From positions 15,895,653-15,959,652 of the forward strand of contig CM068388.1 of NCBI GenBank assembly GCA_034770075.1: a stretch of DNA of 64,000 nucleotides, written 5' to 3'. Source of the stretch: Aralia elata. Lineage: Eukaryota; Streptophyta; Magnoliopsida; Apiales; Araliaceae. Under the pieces are notes generated by a model. It was given only the letters and a program-made list of their open reading frames with translations, was not told where the DNA came from and did not search any database. Positions 22,662 through 36,627 of this stretch are shown in pieces. The position numbers and the translations under genes were made by a program. The first letter of the stretch is position 1. Each line of letters begins with the position of its first letter.

Positions 22662-23900
22662 AAATATCACTAAGCATATAATACCTTCACCCCAAAATGA
22701 GACTTCAGTTCCACCAGAAGCCAACTAAGAAATTTTTGGTTGTTCTGCTGCACTTTTAACTCAAGCTAAAAGTAGTGTTTCTAATTTATATAACATCAAA
22801 AATGCAATTGAGGTTGTTGCGTAAGATTTGCCAAAATAGTTTGAGGATAATATTGAGCTGAGACTATACTAATATCCATCTTCTTAACCCCTTAATTAGA
22901 GATGAAATACAAACAACATTGCTACACCTCTTACTTGTTAATTACTTGTAAAGAAACATGTGATATTATTCTGGTCATTGAATGATATACCATTCTTACT
23001 ATATTTATGTAACTGAATGGTCCAAGAGTTTTGGCATTAACAAACTGCCTTCTGATAATACTTGAAAAAGAAGAATTTAATCAATCAATAGACTAGTTCT
23101 TAAAAAATAACTAATTAAATAAATAAAGAGATAGACTATGTCATCCTCTTATAAATTGTCAATGGTATGGCTTTCAACATCATAAAATTATAAATAACAG
23201 ATGCATGTAGTTTTCCTCCGTTATATCTTAATGTCAAATCTTAGAAATTAATGCTACTATTCCATATTGTTGCTCCTCTTCAACTACTTTATTTTTCTTT
23301 TGGTTCCTGTACTTTTGGGTGAGTTTAAGTAAATACTTTAAATTAGAATTCCACCTGGCACAACTCTTTGTAACTAATAAACTAACTAACAAGCTTGGCA
23401 TATACAAACTACCATATAACAGCTTAGGCGGTTGTTGGTCTAAGAAACAATTATATTAAGCACACATACAATTGACAAATGAAACCCATAAGAGGAGAGG
23501 ACATCTTATGGGACTGCAACGTAGATTCTTAAAAATATGACTGAGTAAGTCAATAAAAAACCGTCTTTAATTTCTTATATGGATACCTCTCCATGAATTT
23601 AATTTTGAACAATGACCATTCTTTTCGAATAAATACAACCATTTTGTGATTTCATAATTCATAAATCAAAATGGGTATTCTTAGTAAAACTAAATCAATC
23701 AACTTTACATCTGACAATTCAAGGCAAAAAGAATTCACTTTGTCATTTTGGCATATAATTGGCGGGCAACTAAAAATAATCAATATATACTCGCGGCAAA
23801 ACGATTCCAAAAAATGCACCTGGTTCTAAGGGGAGAGGAAGAAATTGCCTTGTTTTTGTAACCGATTGTAATATCTCTTGTCAATGGTGCTATGTAAATC
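22662..23900. other. Intergenic DNA, no gene recognised
   Basis: AT-rich. A short open stretch around 22737-22830 (plus) reads GCSAALLTQAKSSVSNLYNI but has stops on both sides and no family that I recognise. Otherwise nothing. The chromovirus at 23901 is inserted at its right end (flank AAATC). Confidence 0.35.
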
Positions 23901-24285
23901 CGTAAGGAATTAGGAAGTAGCTGAGTTAGTTAAGTCAGTATTAGTATAAGGGTATTATAGTCCTTGTAGTAGCAGCAGTCAGGTTATTAATGTCTTTTTG
24001 CTACAGGGTTATCTTTGTCTTTTCATTTTTGTTATGTTACAACAAATTCTAGTTTGAGGATGGAGCATGTGCTCAGTTCCCTCTCGTTTACTGAGGTGTG
24101 AGTGAGGTGAGAGTATATGTATGGAATCCAATTCACAATTGAAGGCATGAAATGAATGAATTTATCTGATTTCCTCTCTTAACTTTCTGCTTTATCTCTT
24201 CTATCTCTCTAATTCCCTTTTTTATCTCTAAATTCTATCTTTTCTTCCTTGGTTTTCTTTATATCTGCTTGTCCAATTCATTACA
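23901..24285 (+). repeat. 5' LTR of the chromovirus
   Basis: 385 bp, from CGTAAGGAATTAGG (first T mutated to C) to TTCATTACA. Differs from the 3' LTR mainly by about 29 bp (after TTAGGAAGTA) that the 3' copy lacks. Confidence 0.9.
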
Positions 24286-24287
24286 AT

Positions 24288-24300
24288 TGGCATCAGAGCC
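24288..24300 (+). other. Primer binding site, tRNA-Met type
   Basis: TGGCATCAGAGCC, two bases after the LTR; one mismatch to the initiator tRNA-Met complement TGGTATCAGAGCC. Confidence 0.85.
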
Positions 24301-24315
24301 CTCGAATCTGCACCT

Positions 24316-25275
24316 ATGGCCACCAACAACTAACGATTGAGTAACCTAGAATCCAATGTTCATGAGCAGACCTCAACCATTTAGCAGCTGCAGACACAAC
24401 TACTAGAATCAGTTTCTATACTGCAACAGGGCTTTGATGCTAAATTGGAGCAGATGATGAAGAATTTTGGACCCTTTTAGCTCAACGGGTGCAGCAAAAG
24501 GACCCCACTCAGCCAAGCTCATCAACTCCACCTTCCAGTTCTATTTTAGGTCCATATGAGCTTCCTCCTAAGCCAGATGCCATTTTTAAAACTGTTAAGT
24601 TTGAGTTTCCAAAATTTGATGGGGAAAACCCTAGGTCATGGATTAGAAAATGTAATAAGCTATTATCACACCATAGGGTGCCTGATTCTCAGAAAGTGTA
24701 TCTGATTATCTTAAGTTTGGAGGGGAAGGCTGAATTATGGTACTCAAGATTTGTGCAGGAAGGACTGATAGAAGAGATCATTGCCAGATTTAGTCCAGAG
24801 GCAACTGATAATCCTATAGGAAAACTAAAGAAATTGCAACAAATGGGGACAATAGATGAGTATAGGAAAAGGTTTGAGGAATTAAAGGGTTGGGATACAG
24901 TTAGAAACCCCATCCTTAATGAAGAATTTTTCATGGATTCTTTCATGGGAGGACTGAAGCTAGAAATACAGCTGGGAGTTCAGGAGCTAAATCTAAAATC
25001 TCTTAAGGAGATGATTAGGTTGTCTAGAGTTGAGGATGCCAAATTGGAGGCTTGGCTCAAAAGGAGAAGGGTGTTCAATAAACCCCTTGGAAGCTCCTTG
25101 TACCCTAAAAATGTACCTACCCCACAACCCAAATTGGTTCCCATGGGAAATGGAGAAACTGCTAGGTAACTTCCTATAAGAGGTCTAATTAGGGAGCAGA
25201 TCAATGAGAAGAAAAGGAAAGGGTTATGTTTCTCATATGATGAACCTTTTGTAAAAGGGCATGTGTGTAAGAAAC
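24316..25275 (+). pseudogene. Chromovirus gag
   Basis: The ATG at 24316 is followed by a stop after five codons, and more stops and a frameshift precede the long open stretch 24489-25169. That stretch has the gag domain (FEFPKFDGENPRSWIRKC; SLEGKAELWYSRF; EEFFMDSFMGGLKLEI). A degenerate zinc knuckle KGLCFSYDEPFVKGHVC lies at about 25215-25268, where the second Cys has become Tyr. The role in intact elements is RNA packaging and particle assembly. Confidence 0.85.
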
Positions 25276-25379
25276 CACAATTGTTCATGTTGTTACCCTC
25301 AGAGGTTGATAACTCAGAATTTGAAGGAACTGAGCCTTGTGAGGAAACAGAAATGGATGCCTTACTTGAGAACAATGAA

Positions 25380-25830
25380 AGACAGGAGGCCCAAATCACC
25401 TTACATGCTCTGTCAGGCCATAGCACCAACAATACATTCAGGCTCCTAGGGATGTCTCAGGGTCAATTTTTGAGAATTTTGGTAGACAGTGGCAGTACCC
25501 ACAACTTCTTAGAACTTCAAGCAGCCAAGACAATTAAGGCTTCATTACAAGAGTCCCCTACCACTACTGTGACTGTTTCAGATGGGTTTAAAGTCACTAG
25601 CCATCACCAATTGTTTTAGTCTATACAAGGGGAGGAGTTTCAAACAGATTTCAAAATCCTATCCTTGGGAGGCATAAATGCAATTCTGGGGGTCCAATGG
25701 TTGAAATTATTTAACCAGCCACATTTGACTTTCATCAACTGCAGATGACCATTGAAAAAAGAGGAAAGGCTATTATTCTACAAGGTGAATTTGATCAAGT
25801 ACCTCCAACTATACAATACATGAATTATGG
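25380..25830 (+). pseudogene. Chromovirus aspartic protease
   Basis: Active-site motif RILVDSGSTHNFL at about 25473-25511, followed after a stop (25618) by FKILSLGGINAILGVQWL, the conserved second half of plant gypsy proteases. Ends in stops near 25745-25830. Confidence 0.85.
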
Positions 25831-25849
25831 TGAGTTTTAGAAAGTACTA

Positions 25850-26021
25850 AACTCTGCAACCCATGGATATCCTGGTTGTGGAAAGGAATCAGTGTGATGG
25901 TATGAAAAAGCTTGACACTGACTCCGCTAATGAAAATTGTCCCCTAATGAAGGAACTGCTGCAAGACTTCTCTTAGGTTTTCCAAGAACCAAAGGGACTG
26001 CCCCCAACCAGGCACCAGGAC
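25850..26021 (+). pseudogene. RT N-terminal end, interrupted by the LARD-like insertion
   Basis: Reads LMKELLQDFS, a stop, then VFQEPKGLPPTRHQD up to the target site AGGAC. The reading resumes at 36628 as HHIKLKEGSQPVNLRPYRYP, so the insertion splits the codons after the PPTR motif. Confidence 0.85.
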
Positions 26022-29000
26022 TTTAGTGACCCAACTTTTCGGAAAATATTAAAATAAGAATTTAATAAATAAAATTCTTATTTGGTGATATGATATGTGA
26101 TATTATATTGCATAAGTGAATACGTGCTATACAATAAGTGATTTTGTGAATAATAAATATATATTATTTTATATATTTATTATTTTATGTAAATAAATTG
26201 TAGGAACAATTTATTAAAGAAAATGAGATTGGTAAAAATTTATGATGAAGAAAATTGAAATAATTTATAATATTAAATTATTTTAATATAGTAAATTGAT
26301 AGTATCAAATATATTTAATGACCTCCATTTATTGAAAGAATTTTGTAATAATATTACATTGTTGAGAGTTAAGTATGTATGTTTTTAATATAGTGAATAT
26401 ATTAATATATATTTACTACACTTAAAATAAATGGTGAGAAAACAGTTTATAAAAAGAAAAGGAATTGAATATATTATTATATATGTTTGTGTGGATAATA
26501 ATTTGTGGGAATCAATTTATTTAAATATAAAAAGATGATATATTGAATATATTAGTAATAGATCAATGGAAAGAAGAAATAATTAAATTTATATATACCA
26601 AATAAGAGTATACATTAATTTAAGTGAATTAAAATAATTTATGACATCAAATTATTTTAATATGGTAAAATTATGCATTAAATAAATTGCTTTTATTTAT
26701 TGTATAACATTCTTTTTATGGAAAAAGAATAAGAGATATAATTCATTATAATTTTAATGTAAGATTATATATGTGTAATATGTATTATGTAATATATTAT
26801 ATTATATGTTATATAATATAAGAAGGAGTTGGGTAGCCTTCAAGTAACCAAATAAGCTAAAGTCAAAATTAGCAGTGTCGGCAGCTAAGAGAAGCAAAGA
26901 AACGCAACAAGCAAAAGAAAATCGTGGCAGCTAAGTAAATTTCGTGGAAATCAAGTAAGGGAGGCTATAAAGCTAACATCTCAGTTGAATTCCTCCTTTT
27001 TTTCCCCACAGCTGTTGAACACCTGCTCCCCCCCTGTATAACCGAAACTCCCCTGGCCTAGAACAGTCCCAAAAACCGAGCCCACTCTCTAGTCTAATTC
27101 TAAAATTGTTAAGCTAAACTTAGTATCAAAGCTAAGAAAAGTTAATTGGGATCATTTGCAAGCTAACAAGAGGTATATACATTCAATTGTTATGTTTTTA
27201 ATTGATTATGTGAAATTAGTAAGTTAATTAGTTTGAATGAAACTAAACTGTTAATTGGGTTGTTAGTTAAGTACAGAATTTGATTAATGGAAGTCTGTAA
27301 TTCCAAATTGAATTGATTTGGTGAATGATTAGAGGATTGCTTTGATATTTGGATTTGAATATGCTTAATTAGTTGTGAATCAGGAAATTAAGAAATGTCA
27401 AATTTAACTTAGAAGTTAGTAAACTAACTTATGTAAATGTGAATACATGTATAGTTTATGTGTTGAATTGATCCTTGTGGACTAAATTAGAGCCTTAGCG
27501 TATAATTGTTGTTGTGCGGAGTTGTAAGGAAGGAAATTATGGATTACTCGCAACCAAATCGCTAAAAACTCAAACGAATATGAAAACGCACGCGTTATGT
27601 TCGTTTATTGGCCATAAAGAATAAACATGGCTAAAAACTTGGAATTTTACGAAGCCAAGACTCTAGAACAGTCTTAACATATTATTAAGACTTATTTGGG
27701 AAGCGGTCGAGTTGGAACAAATCAGAAAGTTAAAAATTAGTGTGTGCGGTCTATTTTGACGCACTGTCAAGGCTGCTTAGCGGACCCAAATTGGGTGGTT
27801 TGTATTTTTTAAAAATAGCCTCATATGCCAAGAATAACTTATTTAAAAATGGGAGTAATCCAGTAAGCGAGCAAGGAATGAAAATTAGTCAAAGTGACTG
27901 TTTTAGTAATGTACAACAATAGGGCAGTAGTGCAGCTGCTGGGCGCTGCACCAGCCGTGGTGTGTTATGCTGGTGCAGTCGCCTGACATGCGTTTTGGTG
28001 CACTGTTCAGGCAGTGGATTAAACACGGAATGGGAGTTTTATATTTTTTAAAAATAGTCTTATATATCATGTCTAAGATGCTAAAATTTGGGAACGATTT
28101 GATAAACGAGCAAGGCGTGGAAAAATCGTAAAGGAGTTGACTCGCTAAGCCGAGCAGTAGCCACGCAGCAGTAGGCAGCGCCTGCCGGCGTTTAGTTGTG
28201 CTTAGGCAGCTGTCTGGTGCAGTTTTAACGCAACGTTTTGCTCGACCTTCGTGATTTGTTTTCGTGGTTAAGAAATTTTAAATGTACTACAACCTTAGGA
28301 CTGTAACATACTAAGAATTCGTTGCAATCTGATTAATGGATTAAGAATTAAAAATGGGCGAACGAGCATGTCAGGACTAGTTAGTCGGGCGACGCCGAAC
28401 CTAGCTGCCATGGGCTGCTTTGGCATTCGTCATTCTGGATCGCTTTTGAGCTAAACTTTAAGCAATATAAAGCCTAATGAAGTACCAAGATAGAAGTATA
28501 AATGGTTTATAGTAACTTTGTGCCACAAAACTTATTCTAGGCATAAAAAATGTAATAAAAATGTAATATAAATATAAGCATACATATTTATGAGAGCGTA
28601 AGCCGGAAATGACCTGTAAAATGATTATGGAGCGAAACGAAATGCGTGAAACCGTTTTAAAATTTTTAATGGTCATGAAGTGACGAAACGAAGGTTTCCG
28701 GGGTTCGAAACAAAAAATTTAAACGTAGAATTATATATATATATATATAGGTAGAGAGAGATAGAGATTTTTATAGATATATATACACACACACTAGACA
28801 AGAATGCAAATTCTTCACGAGATTAAATGGGAAGCTAAGTTGCTGGTGAAGTAAAGCAATCGCGTACTAGGCGATAACATGGTTTAACTCATGAACTATC
28901 GAAAAAAACCCATAAAAACTACAAAAATTAAAGTAATGATATAGTAAGGCCATGTTTATGCAATAAAAGTTATTCGTAAATCATATGGTGTCAAGTTTAC

Positions 29001-30102
29001 AAATAAAGATAAGAAATATCCGTAAAACGGGTTGTAAATGGTTTATAACTCGAAACGTAGAGTATTTATAAACTAAAGCCATGAGAGAACCTTTTTAGGC
29101 ATAAAAGGGTTATAATGAACAAAAGTTTCTAAAGAAACGTGAAATAGTTTTAAGTCAAGAACAAAAGATTATAGTTAATGTAAATAAAATTAGTTTACAT
29201 TGAGTATGTGAATTTAGTAGGTGAAACTAATATGTGCATGTGCGTATCCTCAATTTGTGTAGGATCATCTCAAAGCAGATAAGTTATAAACATTAAATAG
29301 CACCCAAGCCAAGTTTTTCAGTTTTGTTGTGTTTGTGGTTCGATATTAATTATGCGAAATTATTATCGCCTTGTGATATGTTCTTCGTGTGTGTATTAAA
29401 TTACATGCCATGTTCTATGAATTGCTCAAGTTAATATATGACTAAGTTAATTGGGTTATGGAAATCAATTTACATGTGATATGAGATAACATATATTGTA
29501 TGATGTAACTGTATATATTTTGAGATGAATGATGCATTATATAAAATTATAATATATTACATGCACAGTATGAAAAGTATGATACATGAGCGTAAATGGA
29601 GAATTGTGTGATATGTGAAACATGATAGACTATTAGACTTGTTGGGTTGTCGTGCTCAACCTTGCAAAAACATAACTTTTGCAGATTCAAGATGCAATGC
29701 AAGTCTCTAGCTTTCAAGATGATAAGGATTAGAGGACGTGCAATAGAAATATTGTATTCTTTATTTAGAAATTATTTTGAATCATGATGATGGTTTTTTA
29801 CATATGTAATCGACATGTATGTAAAACTGAGATATTCAATAAATGCCGAATGTTGGTTTTGAGAAGTGAGTTTACATATACTCATAATTAAAAAAGGAAT
29901 CATTAAATAAATATGATTTTGAAATATATAGAATCATAAAGGTTGTGATTTAGGGAACGAAAGAAATAAAGAACTAAGAAAAGTTTTAATTATCCGCATT
30001 TTTATTAGTTTTATTATCAAATAATGATGTAAAGCTAGTACAAGATAGTAGTTAACTTACAAAGTCGGGTTTGAGAATAGTTCCGATTTTGGGGGTGTTA
30101 CA
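26022..30102 (+). repeat. 5' LTR of the LARD-like element
   Basis: 4081 bp, starting TTTAGTGACCC (second base mutated from the TGTAGTGACC of the partner) and ending GGGGGTGTTACA. Contains about 95 bp (27752-27846 region) that the 3' LTR lacks, and lacks about 20 bp found in the partner near 34325. An (AT)n run lies at 28732-28750. TATA-like GCTATAAAG at 26964-26972. Confidence 0.92.
26964..26972 (+). promoter_or_regulatory. Candidate LTR TATA box (GCTATAAAG)
   Basis: Conserved in both LTRs (26964-26972 and 33566-33574), followed by a C-rich leader region. The only convincing TATA-like word with GC-richer flanks in this LTR. Confidence 0.45.
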
Positions 30103-30105
30103 ACT

Positions 30106-30117
30106 TGGTATCAGAGC
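30106..30117 (+). other. Primer binding site, tRNA-Met
   Basis: TGGTATCAGAGC, a perfect 12-base complement to the 3' end of initiator tRNA-Met, three bases after the LTR. Confidence 0.92.
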
Positions 30118-32621
30118 TATGGGTTATAAACCTTAGGTAAGAGTACCTTATACTATAATCGTAAACAAGATCGATGAAAAAGAAAAGAAAATGCTAAGTA
30201 TAAACTCGAATGAGGTTTAAATAATCTTAAAAAGAATTTAGAAATTCATAAAGAATGTGATAAAATAATATGTAAAGATTCAAAGAAGAATATTAAAGAG
30301 CTAAAGGACCAGGGAACACCTAACCTAAATTATAAGAAAAGATCACGACGTGGTCTGATTAAGTCATAAAATGACAAGATCATTAATCGAATGATTGAAA
30401 ATTTATAGCAGAATGCTGTACAGGAAAGGTACTATAAGATAGTGCAAAGGAAACTCAAAAGGAGTTATACGAATTAAAAAAATCCGTATTGAGCAAAGAA
30501 CAAGATAAGATTTGATAGGATTGGGTGGGATTTCAATTGAGAACTCATGTGATAGCTGAGTTGTACAAACCTTTGTACGGGGAGGGGTTTTGTGCTTGGT
30601 TTACCGACAACTTAGTTTATCATATTGATAATCGCTGAAATATTGGTGTCGCGTTATCGGTATATGTATGGTGAGAAAGTGATTCTTTCTCATATGTATA
30701 TTTGATAATTACAGAATAAGATTAGGTGCGAGTTCTTAAAAACTCATACTTATGGCAAGTTTGTGACTCATAATCATATGGTATGTTTTTGAACCCCAAA
30801 GCATATGGATAGTTCCTAATTTGTTATTGGACTACGTATTGCTAGGACAAGTTCATAAACTCATATTATTATGGAAAGTTCCTGAACGCATAATGTGTGT
30901 AAGTTTGATGAACTATACTAGAATATAGGAATATTATAGAATAAGAGCTAATAATTTATAGTAGATTGAGCATTGATGGTGCTAGAGATAGATATAATTA
31001 TTTCATAGTGATTTAATAGAGGAAGTTAAAGTTGATGAAGGAAAAATGGATATTCCAAATCTTCTGGCTGTGCTGGATCTCAAAATTTTTGAAATCAAGC
31101 TAAATTCGCACAGATGTGCCTTTAGAAACATAAATGAATTTTTGTTATCATCAACGTACGGTGACAAGGGTGTGGATGTGGACTTCGAGCCACTAACACA
31201 TCGTTACCTATTGCAGTATGATAACACCTAAAATGATTTTCAATGGTTTTGAATCATTTGAAGAAGAGTCTAAGCTAATTGTTTCGGCTAGACAAAGTTG
31301 AAAATATCCAAAATGTATTTTAAAATGATGGAGTCATAAATGCAGCCTAACCTAGTGATGGATGTGATTTAAGGATCGTCAGCCCACTATGGTATGATGT
31401 AGTATGACAAAGTCATAAAATGACGGAATTCTCAATGTACTGTTGAAAACAGTGCGGTACTATGACGTTATAAAATGATTTTCTGTATTTTAATAGTTAA
31501 AGAGTTGTCAAATGCCATTGGGATCGGCTAATCTGGGGTATAGTGCATTATTTACAAGCAATTTCTTGTTCTTTTCTGCTGAAGGTTTTCTCGGATTATA
31601 ATTCAAATGTCTTGAGATTCTATAATTCTGAAGCTATATAAAGCAAGTTTGGAATATTAATTCGTATTTTCTTTCCAGCATATGAATGCAGAATTTCTCC
31701 CTAAAGTTGAACTGTTAGGAAGACGAGTCAATGCTACAGTGATAAGCGTACATAGTCATTTTTAACTAGAAAACTTATACGGCACATGAAATTTGTCTAA
31801 TACACGCAAAATTTTAGCAATACTTCCAACTGTTGAATTGTCCTTTATGTTGTTGAAAGTCTTAATTTTTCCTAGGAATTGACATTGTGCATTTAAAAAC
31901 TCTACGCCAACCTTAACTGGAAAATCAAATAAAATGGCGGTCAAGACAGCATGGATCAACGCAGGACATAACAGGCTGATTACATATGTGCCCGTAAGCT
32001 AGACGGTTTACAGATGAATTTCTGTTAAAACCTTTTCAGAAACATGAAAAAGAAAGTTCACGGTCTTTATAACCCTTAGCATGATACATAAAGTTTTTCC
32101 TAAGCGAATCTTTGAAATTCCTAAATTATTCATATTGCTTCACAGTTATTGAACAATTATGGAGGATTTCTATTCTGGCAGTTGGGTATAGAAAGGATAA
32201 AGTTCTTTAATTAACGTAGGTCGTAGAATATGACAAAACGAATCTTTAAAAAAAAGAATAACCTGAAAATCTATATTGATAAGTTGTATGGGCAAGTTAT
32301 GTGAAGAAGAGGACAGAATTATTAGAAGAAAAGATTTCTGGATCATGGAATTAACAGAAAATAATATAAGAAAGAAAGATTAAGTTCAAGAATTTTAAGG
32401 ACTTTTGGAGCATTAGAAAGATAAGTATGAAATAGCAGAATGCTATTAATAATTAGATATGCATGTTAATATGTGTTGTGTATTATGCTATGTGATAATA
32501 ATATATTTTATTATCATTATCACAGAATAAGCCGCCAAGAAGGAATCAACATGATCAAGAGAAAATAGACTAAACCGAATGGGAGAGGTTTGGTATTCTG
32601 ATTCCGGGAACGAAATCTTTA
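30118..32621 (+). other. Interior of the LARD-like element, no recognisable coding
   Basis: About 2.5 kb of A-rich sequence with stops in all frames. The longest open stretch (31046-31231, starting MDIPNLLAVLDLKIFEIKLN) has no motif that I know. No gag, protease or pol signature on either strand. Confidence 0.75.
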
Positions 32622-32635
32622 TAAGGGAGGAAGAA
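32622..32635 (+). other. Polypurine tract of the LARD-like element
   Basis: AAGGGAGGAAGAA immediately before the 3' LTR start TGTAGTGACC. Confidence 0.8.
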
Positions 32636-35600
32636 TGTAGTGACCTGACTTTTCGAGAAATATTAAAATAAGAATTTAATAAATAAAATTCTTATTTGGT
32701 GATATGATATATGATATTATATTGCATAAGTGAATACGTGCTATGCAATAAGTGATTTTGTGAATAATAAATATATATTATTAGATATTTATTATTTTAT
32801 GTAAATAAATTATAGGAACAATTTATTAAAGGAAATGAGATGGGTAAAATTTTATGACGAAGAAAATTGAAATAATTTATAATATTAAATTATTTTAATA
32901 TATAGTAAATTGGTGGTATCAAATATATTTAATGACCTCCCTTTATTGAGAGAATTTTGTAATAATATTACATTATTGAGAATTAAGTATGTATGTTTTT
33001 AATATCGTGAATATATTAATATATATTTACTATATTAAAATAAATTATGAGAAAACAATTTATAGAAAGAAAAGAAAATAATTGAATATATTATTATATA
33101 TGTTTGTGTGGATAATAATTTATGGGAATCAATTTATTTAAATATAGAAAGATGATATATTGAATATATTAGTAATAGATAAATGGAAACAAGAAATAAT
33201 TAAATTTATGTATGCCAAATAAGAGTATACATTAATTTAAATGAATTAAAATAATTTATGACATCAAATTATTTTAATATGGTAAAATTATGCATTAAAT
33301 AAATTGCTTTTATTTATTTTATAACATTCTTTTTATGGAAAAAGAATAAGGGATATAATGCATTATAATTTTAATGTAAGATTATATATATGTGTAATAT
33401 GTATTATGTAATATATTATATTATATGTTATATAATATAAGAAGGAGTTGGGTAGCCTTCAAGTAACCAAATAAGCTAAACACAAAATTAGGAGTGTCGG
33501 CAGCTAAGAGAAGCAAACGAAAATCGTGGGAGCCAAGTAAATTTCGTGAAAATCAAGTAAGGGAGGCTATAAAGCTAGTATCTCAGTCGAATTCCTCCTT
33601 TTTCGCCCTACAATTGCCGAACACCTGCTCCCTCCCCCTGTACAGTAGAAACTCCTCTGGCCCAGAACAGTCCCAAAAACTGAGCCCCCTCTCTAGTCCA
33701 ATTCTAAAATTATTAAGCTAAACTTCGAATCAAAGCTAAGAAAAGTAAATTGGGATCATTTGCAAGCTAACAAGAGGTGTATACATTCAATTGTTATGTT
33801 TTTAATTGATTATGTGAAATTAGTAAGTTAGTTAGTTTGAATGAAATTAAACTGTTAATTGGGTTGTTAGTTAAGTATGGAATTTGATTAATGGAAGTCT
33901 GTAATTCAAAATTGAATTGATTTGGTGAATGATTAGAGGATTGCTTTGATATTTGAATTTGAATATGCTTAATTAGTTGTAAATCAAGAAATTAAGAAAT
34001 GTCAAATTTAACTTAGAAGTTAGTAAACTAACTTATGTAAATGTGTATATATGTATTATTTATGTGTTGAATTGATCCTTGTGGACTAAATTAGAGCCTT
34101 AGCATATAGTTGTTGTTGTGCGGAGTTATAAGGAAGGAAATTATGGATTACTCGCAATCATATCGCTAAAAACTCAAACGAATATGAAAACGCACGCGTT
34201 ATGTTCGTTTATTGGCCATAAAGAATAAAAATGGCTAAAAACTTAGAATTTTACGAAGCCAAGATTCTAGAACAGTCTTAACATATTATATAAGACTTAT
34301 TTGGGAATCGAGTCGGGTTAGAACAAACTGGGCCAGTTTTGAAATAGAATCAGAAAGTTAAAAATTAGTGTGTGCGGTTTGTTTTTAAAAATGGGACTAA
34401 TCCGTTGAGCGAGCAAGGAATGAAAATTAGGCAAAGTGACTGTTTTGGTAATGTTCAGCAATAGTGCAGCAGTACAGTAGTTGGGCACTTCACCAGCCAC
34501 GTTGTGCTATGTGGGTGCAGTCGCCTGACATACTTTTTGGTGCACTGTTCAGGCAGCGTATTAAACCCTAAATGGGAGTTTTATTTTTTTTTTAATAATA
34601 GCCTTATATACCATGTCTAACATGCTAAAATTTGGGAACGATTCGATAAACGAGCAAGGCGTGAGAAAATCGCAAAGGAGCTGACTCGCTAAGCTGAGCA
34701 GCAGCCATGCAGTAGCAGGCAACGCCTGCCGGCGTTTGGTTGTGCCCAATGCAGTTTTGACGCACCGTTTTGCTTGACTTTCGTGGTTTGTTTTCGTGGT
34801 TAAGAAATTTTTAAATGTACTACAACCTTAGGACTGTAACATATTAAGAATTAGCTGCAATCCGATTAATGAATTAAGAATTAAAAATGGGCGAACGAGC
34901 ATGTCAGGACTAGTTAGCCGGGCGACGCCGAACCTAACCGCCATGGGCTGTTTTGGCATTTATCATTTTGGATCGCTTTTGAGCTAAACTTTAAGCAACA
35001 TAAAGCCTAATGAAGTACCACGATAGAAGTATAAATGGTTTATAGTAACTTTGTGCCACAAAACTTATTCCGGGCATAAAGAATATAATAAAAATGTAAT
35101 ATAAATATAATCTTACATATTTATGAGAGCGTAAGCCGGAAATGACCTGTAAAATGATTATGGAGCGAAACGAAATGCGTGAAACCGTTTAAAATTTTTA
35201 ATGGTCATGAAGTGATGAAACGAAGGTTTTCGGGGTTCGAAACGAAAATTTTGAATGTAGAATTACATAATGGCATACATATATATATATATATATATAT
35301 ACACGAGACAAGAATGCGAATTCTTCACGAGATTAAATGCGAAGATAAGTTGCTAGCGAAGTAAAGCATTCACGTACTAGGCGATAGCATGGTTTAACTC
35401 ATGAACTATCGGGAAAAAAAACCCATAAAAACTACAAAAATTAAAGTAATGATATAATAAGGCCATGTTTATGCAATAAAAGTTATTCGTAAATCATATG
35501 GTGTCAAGTTTACAAATAAAGATAAGAAATATCCGTAAAACGGGTTGTAAATACTTTATAACTCAAAACGTAGAGTATTTATAAACTAAAGCCATGAGAG

Positions 35601-36622
35601 AACCTTTTTAGGCATAAAAGGGTTATAATGAACAAAAGTTTCTAAAGAAACGTGAAATAGTTTTAAGTCAAGAACAAAAGATTATAGTTAATGTAAATAA
35701 AATTAGTTTACATTGAGTATGTGAATTTAGTAGGTGAAACTAATATGTGCATGTGTGTATCCTCAATTTGTGTAGGATCATCTCAAAGCAGATAAGTTAT
35801 AAACATTAAATAGCACCCAAGCCAAGTTTTTCAGTTCTGTTGTGTTTGTGGATCGATATTAATTATGTGAAATTATTATCGCCTTGTGATATGTTCTTCG
35901 TGTGTGTATTAAATTACATGCCATGTTCTATGAATTGCTCGAGTCAATATATAACTAAGTTAATTGGGTTATGGAATTCAATTTACATGTGATATGAGAT
36001 AACATATGTTGTATGATGTAACTGTATATATTTTAAGATGAATGATGCATTATATAAAATTATAATATATTACATGAACAGTATGTAAAGTATGATAAAT
36101 GAGCGTAAATGGAGAATTGTGTGATATGTGAAACATGATAGACTATTAGACTTGTTGGGCTGTCGTGCTCAACCTTACAAAAACATAACTTTTACAGATT
36201 TAAGATGCAATGCAAGTCTCTAGCTTTCAAGATGGTAAGGATTAGAGGACGTGCAATAGAAATATTGTATTCTTTATTTAGAAATTGTTTTGAATCATGA
36301 TGATGGTTCTTGACATATGTAATCGACATATATGTAAAACTAAGCTATTCAATAAATGCCGAATGTTGATTTTGAGAAGTGAGTTTACATATACTCATAA
36401 TTACTTTGATAAAAATGAATAATGAAATAAATATGATTTTGAAATATATAGAATCGTAAAGGTTGCGATTCAGGGAACGAAAGAAAGAAATAGGTAAGAA
36501 AAGTTGTAATTATCCGCATTTTTATTAGTTTTATTATCAAATAATGATGTAAAGCTAGTACAAGATAGTCATTAACGCACAAAGTCGAGTTTCAGAATAG
36601 TCCCGATTTTGGGCGTGTTACA
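32636..36622 (+). repeat. 3' LTR of the LARD-like element
   Basis: 3987 bp, TGTAGTGACC to GGGCGTGTTACA. Partner of 26022-30102, with mostly scattered point changes plus a few indels. An (AT)n run lies at 35279-35300. Confidence 0.92.
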
Positions 36623-36627
36623 AGGAC

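Larger units (their letters stand above)
26022..36622 (+). mobile_element. LARD-like non-autonomous LTR retrotransposon with 4-kb LTRs
   Basis: Two nearly collinear 4-kb LTRs (26022-30102 and 32636-36622) flank only 2.5 kb of interior without recognisable gag or pol. Target duplication AGGAC perfect (26017-26021, 36623-36627). tRNA-Met primer site and polypurine tract are present, so it is structurally complete but needs proteins from elsewhere, as known for large retrotransposon derivatives (LARDs). It sits inside the RT coding region of the chromovirus and is therefore younger than it. Confidence 0.9.
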
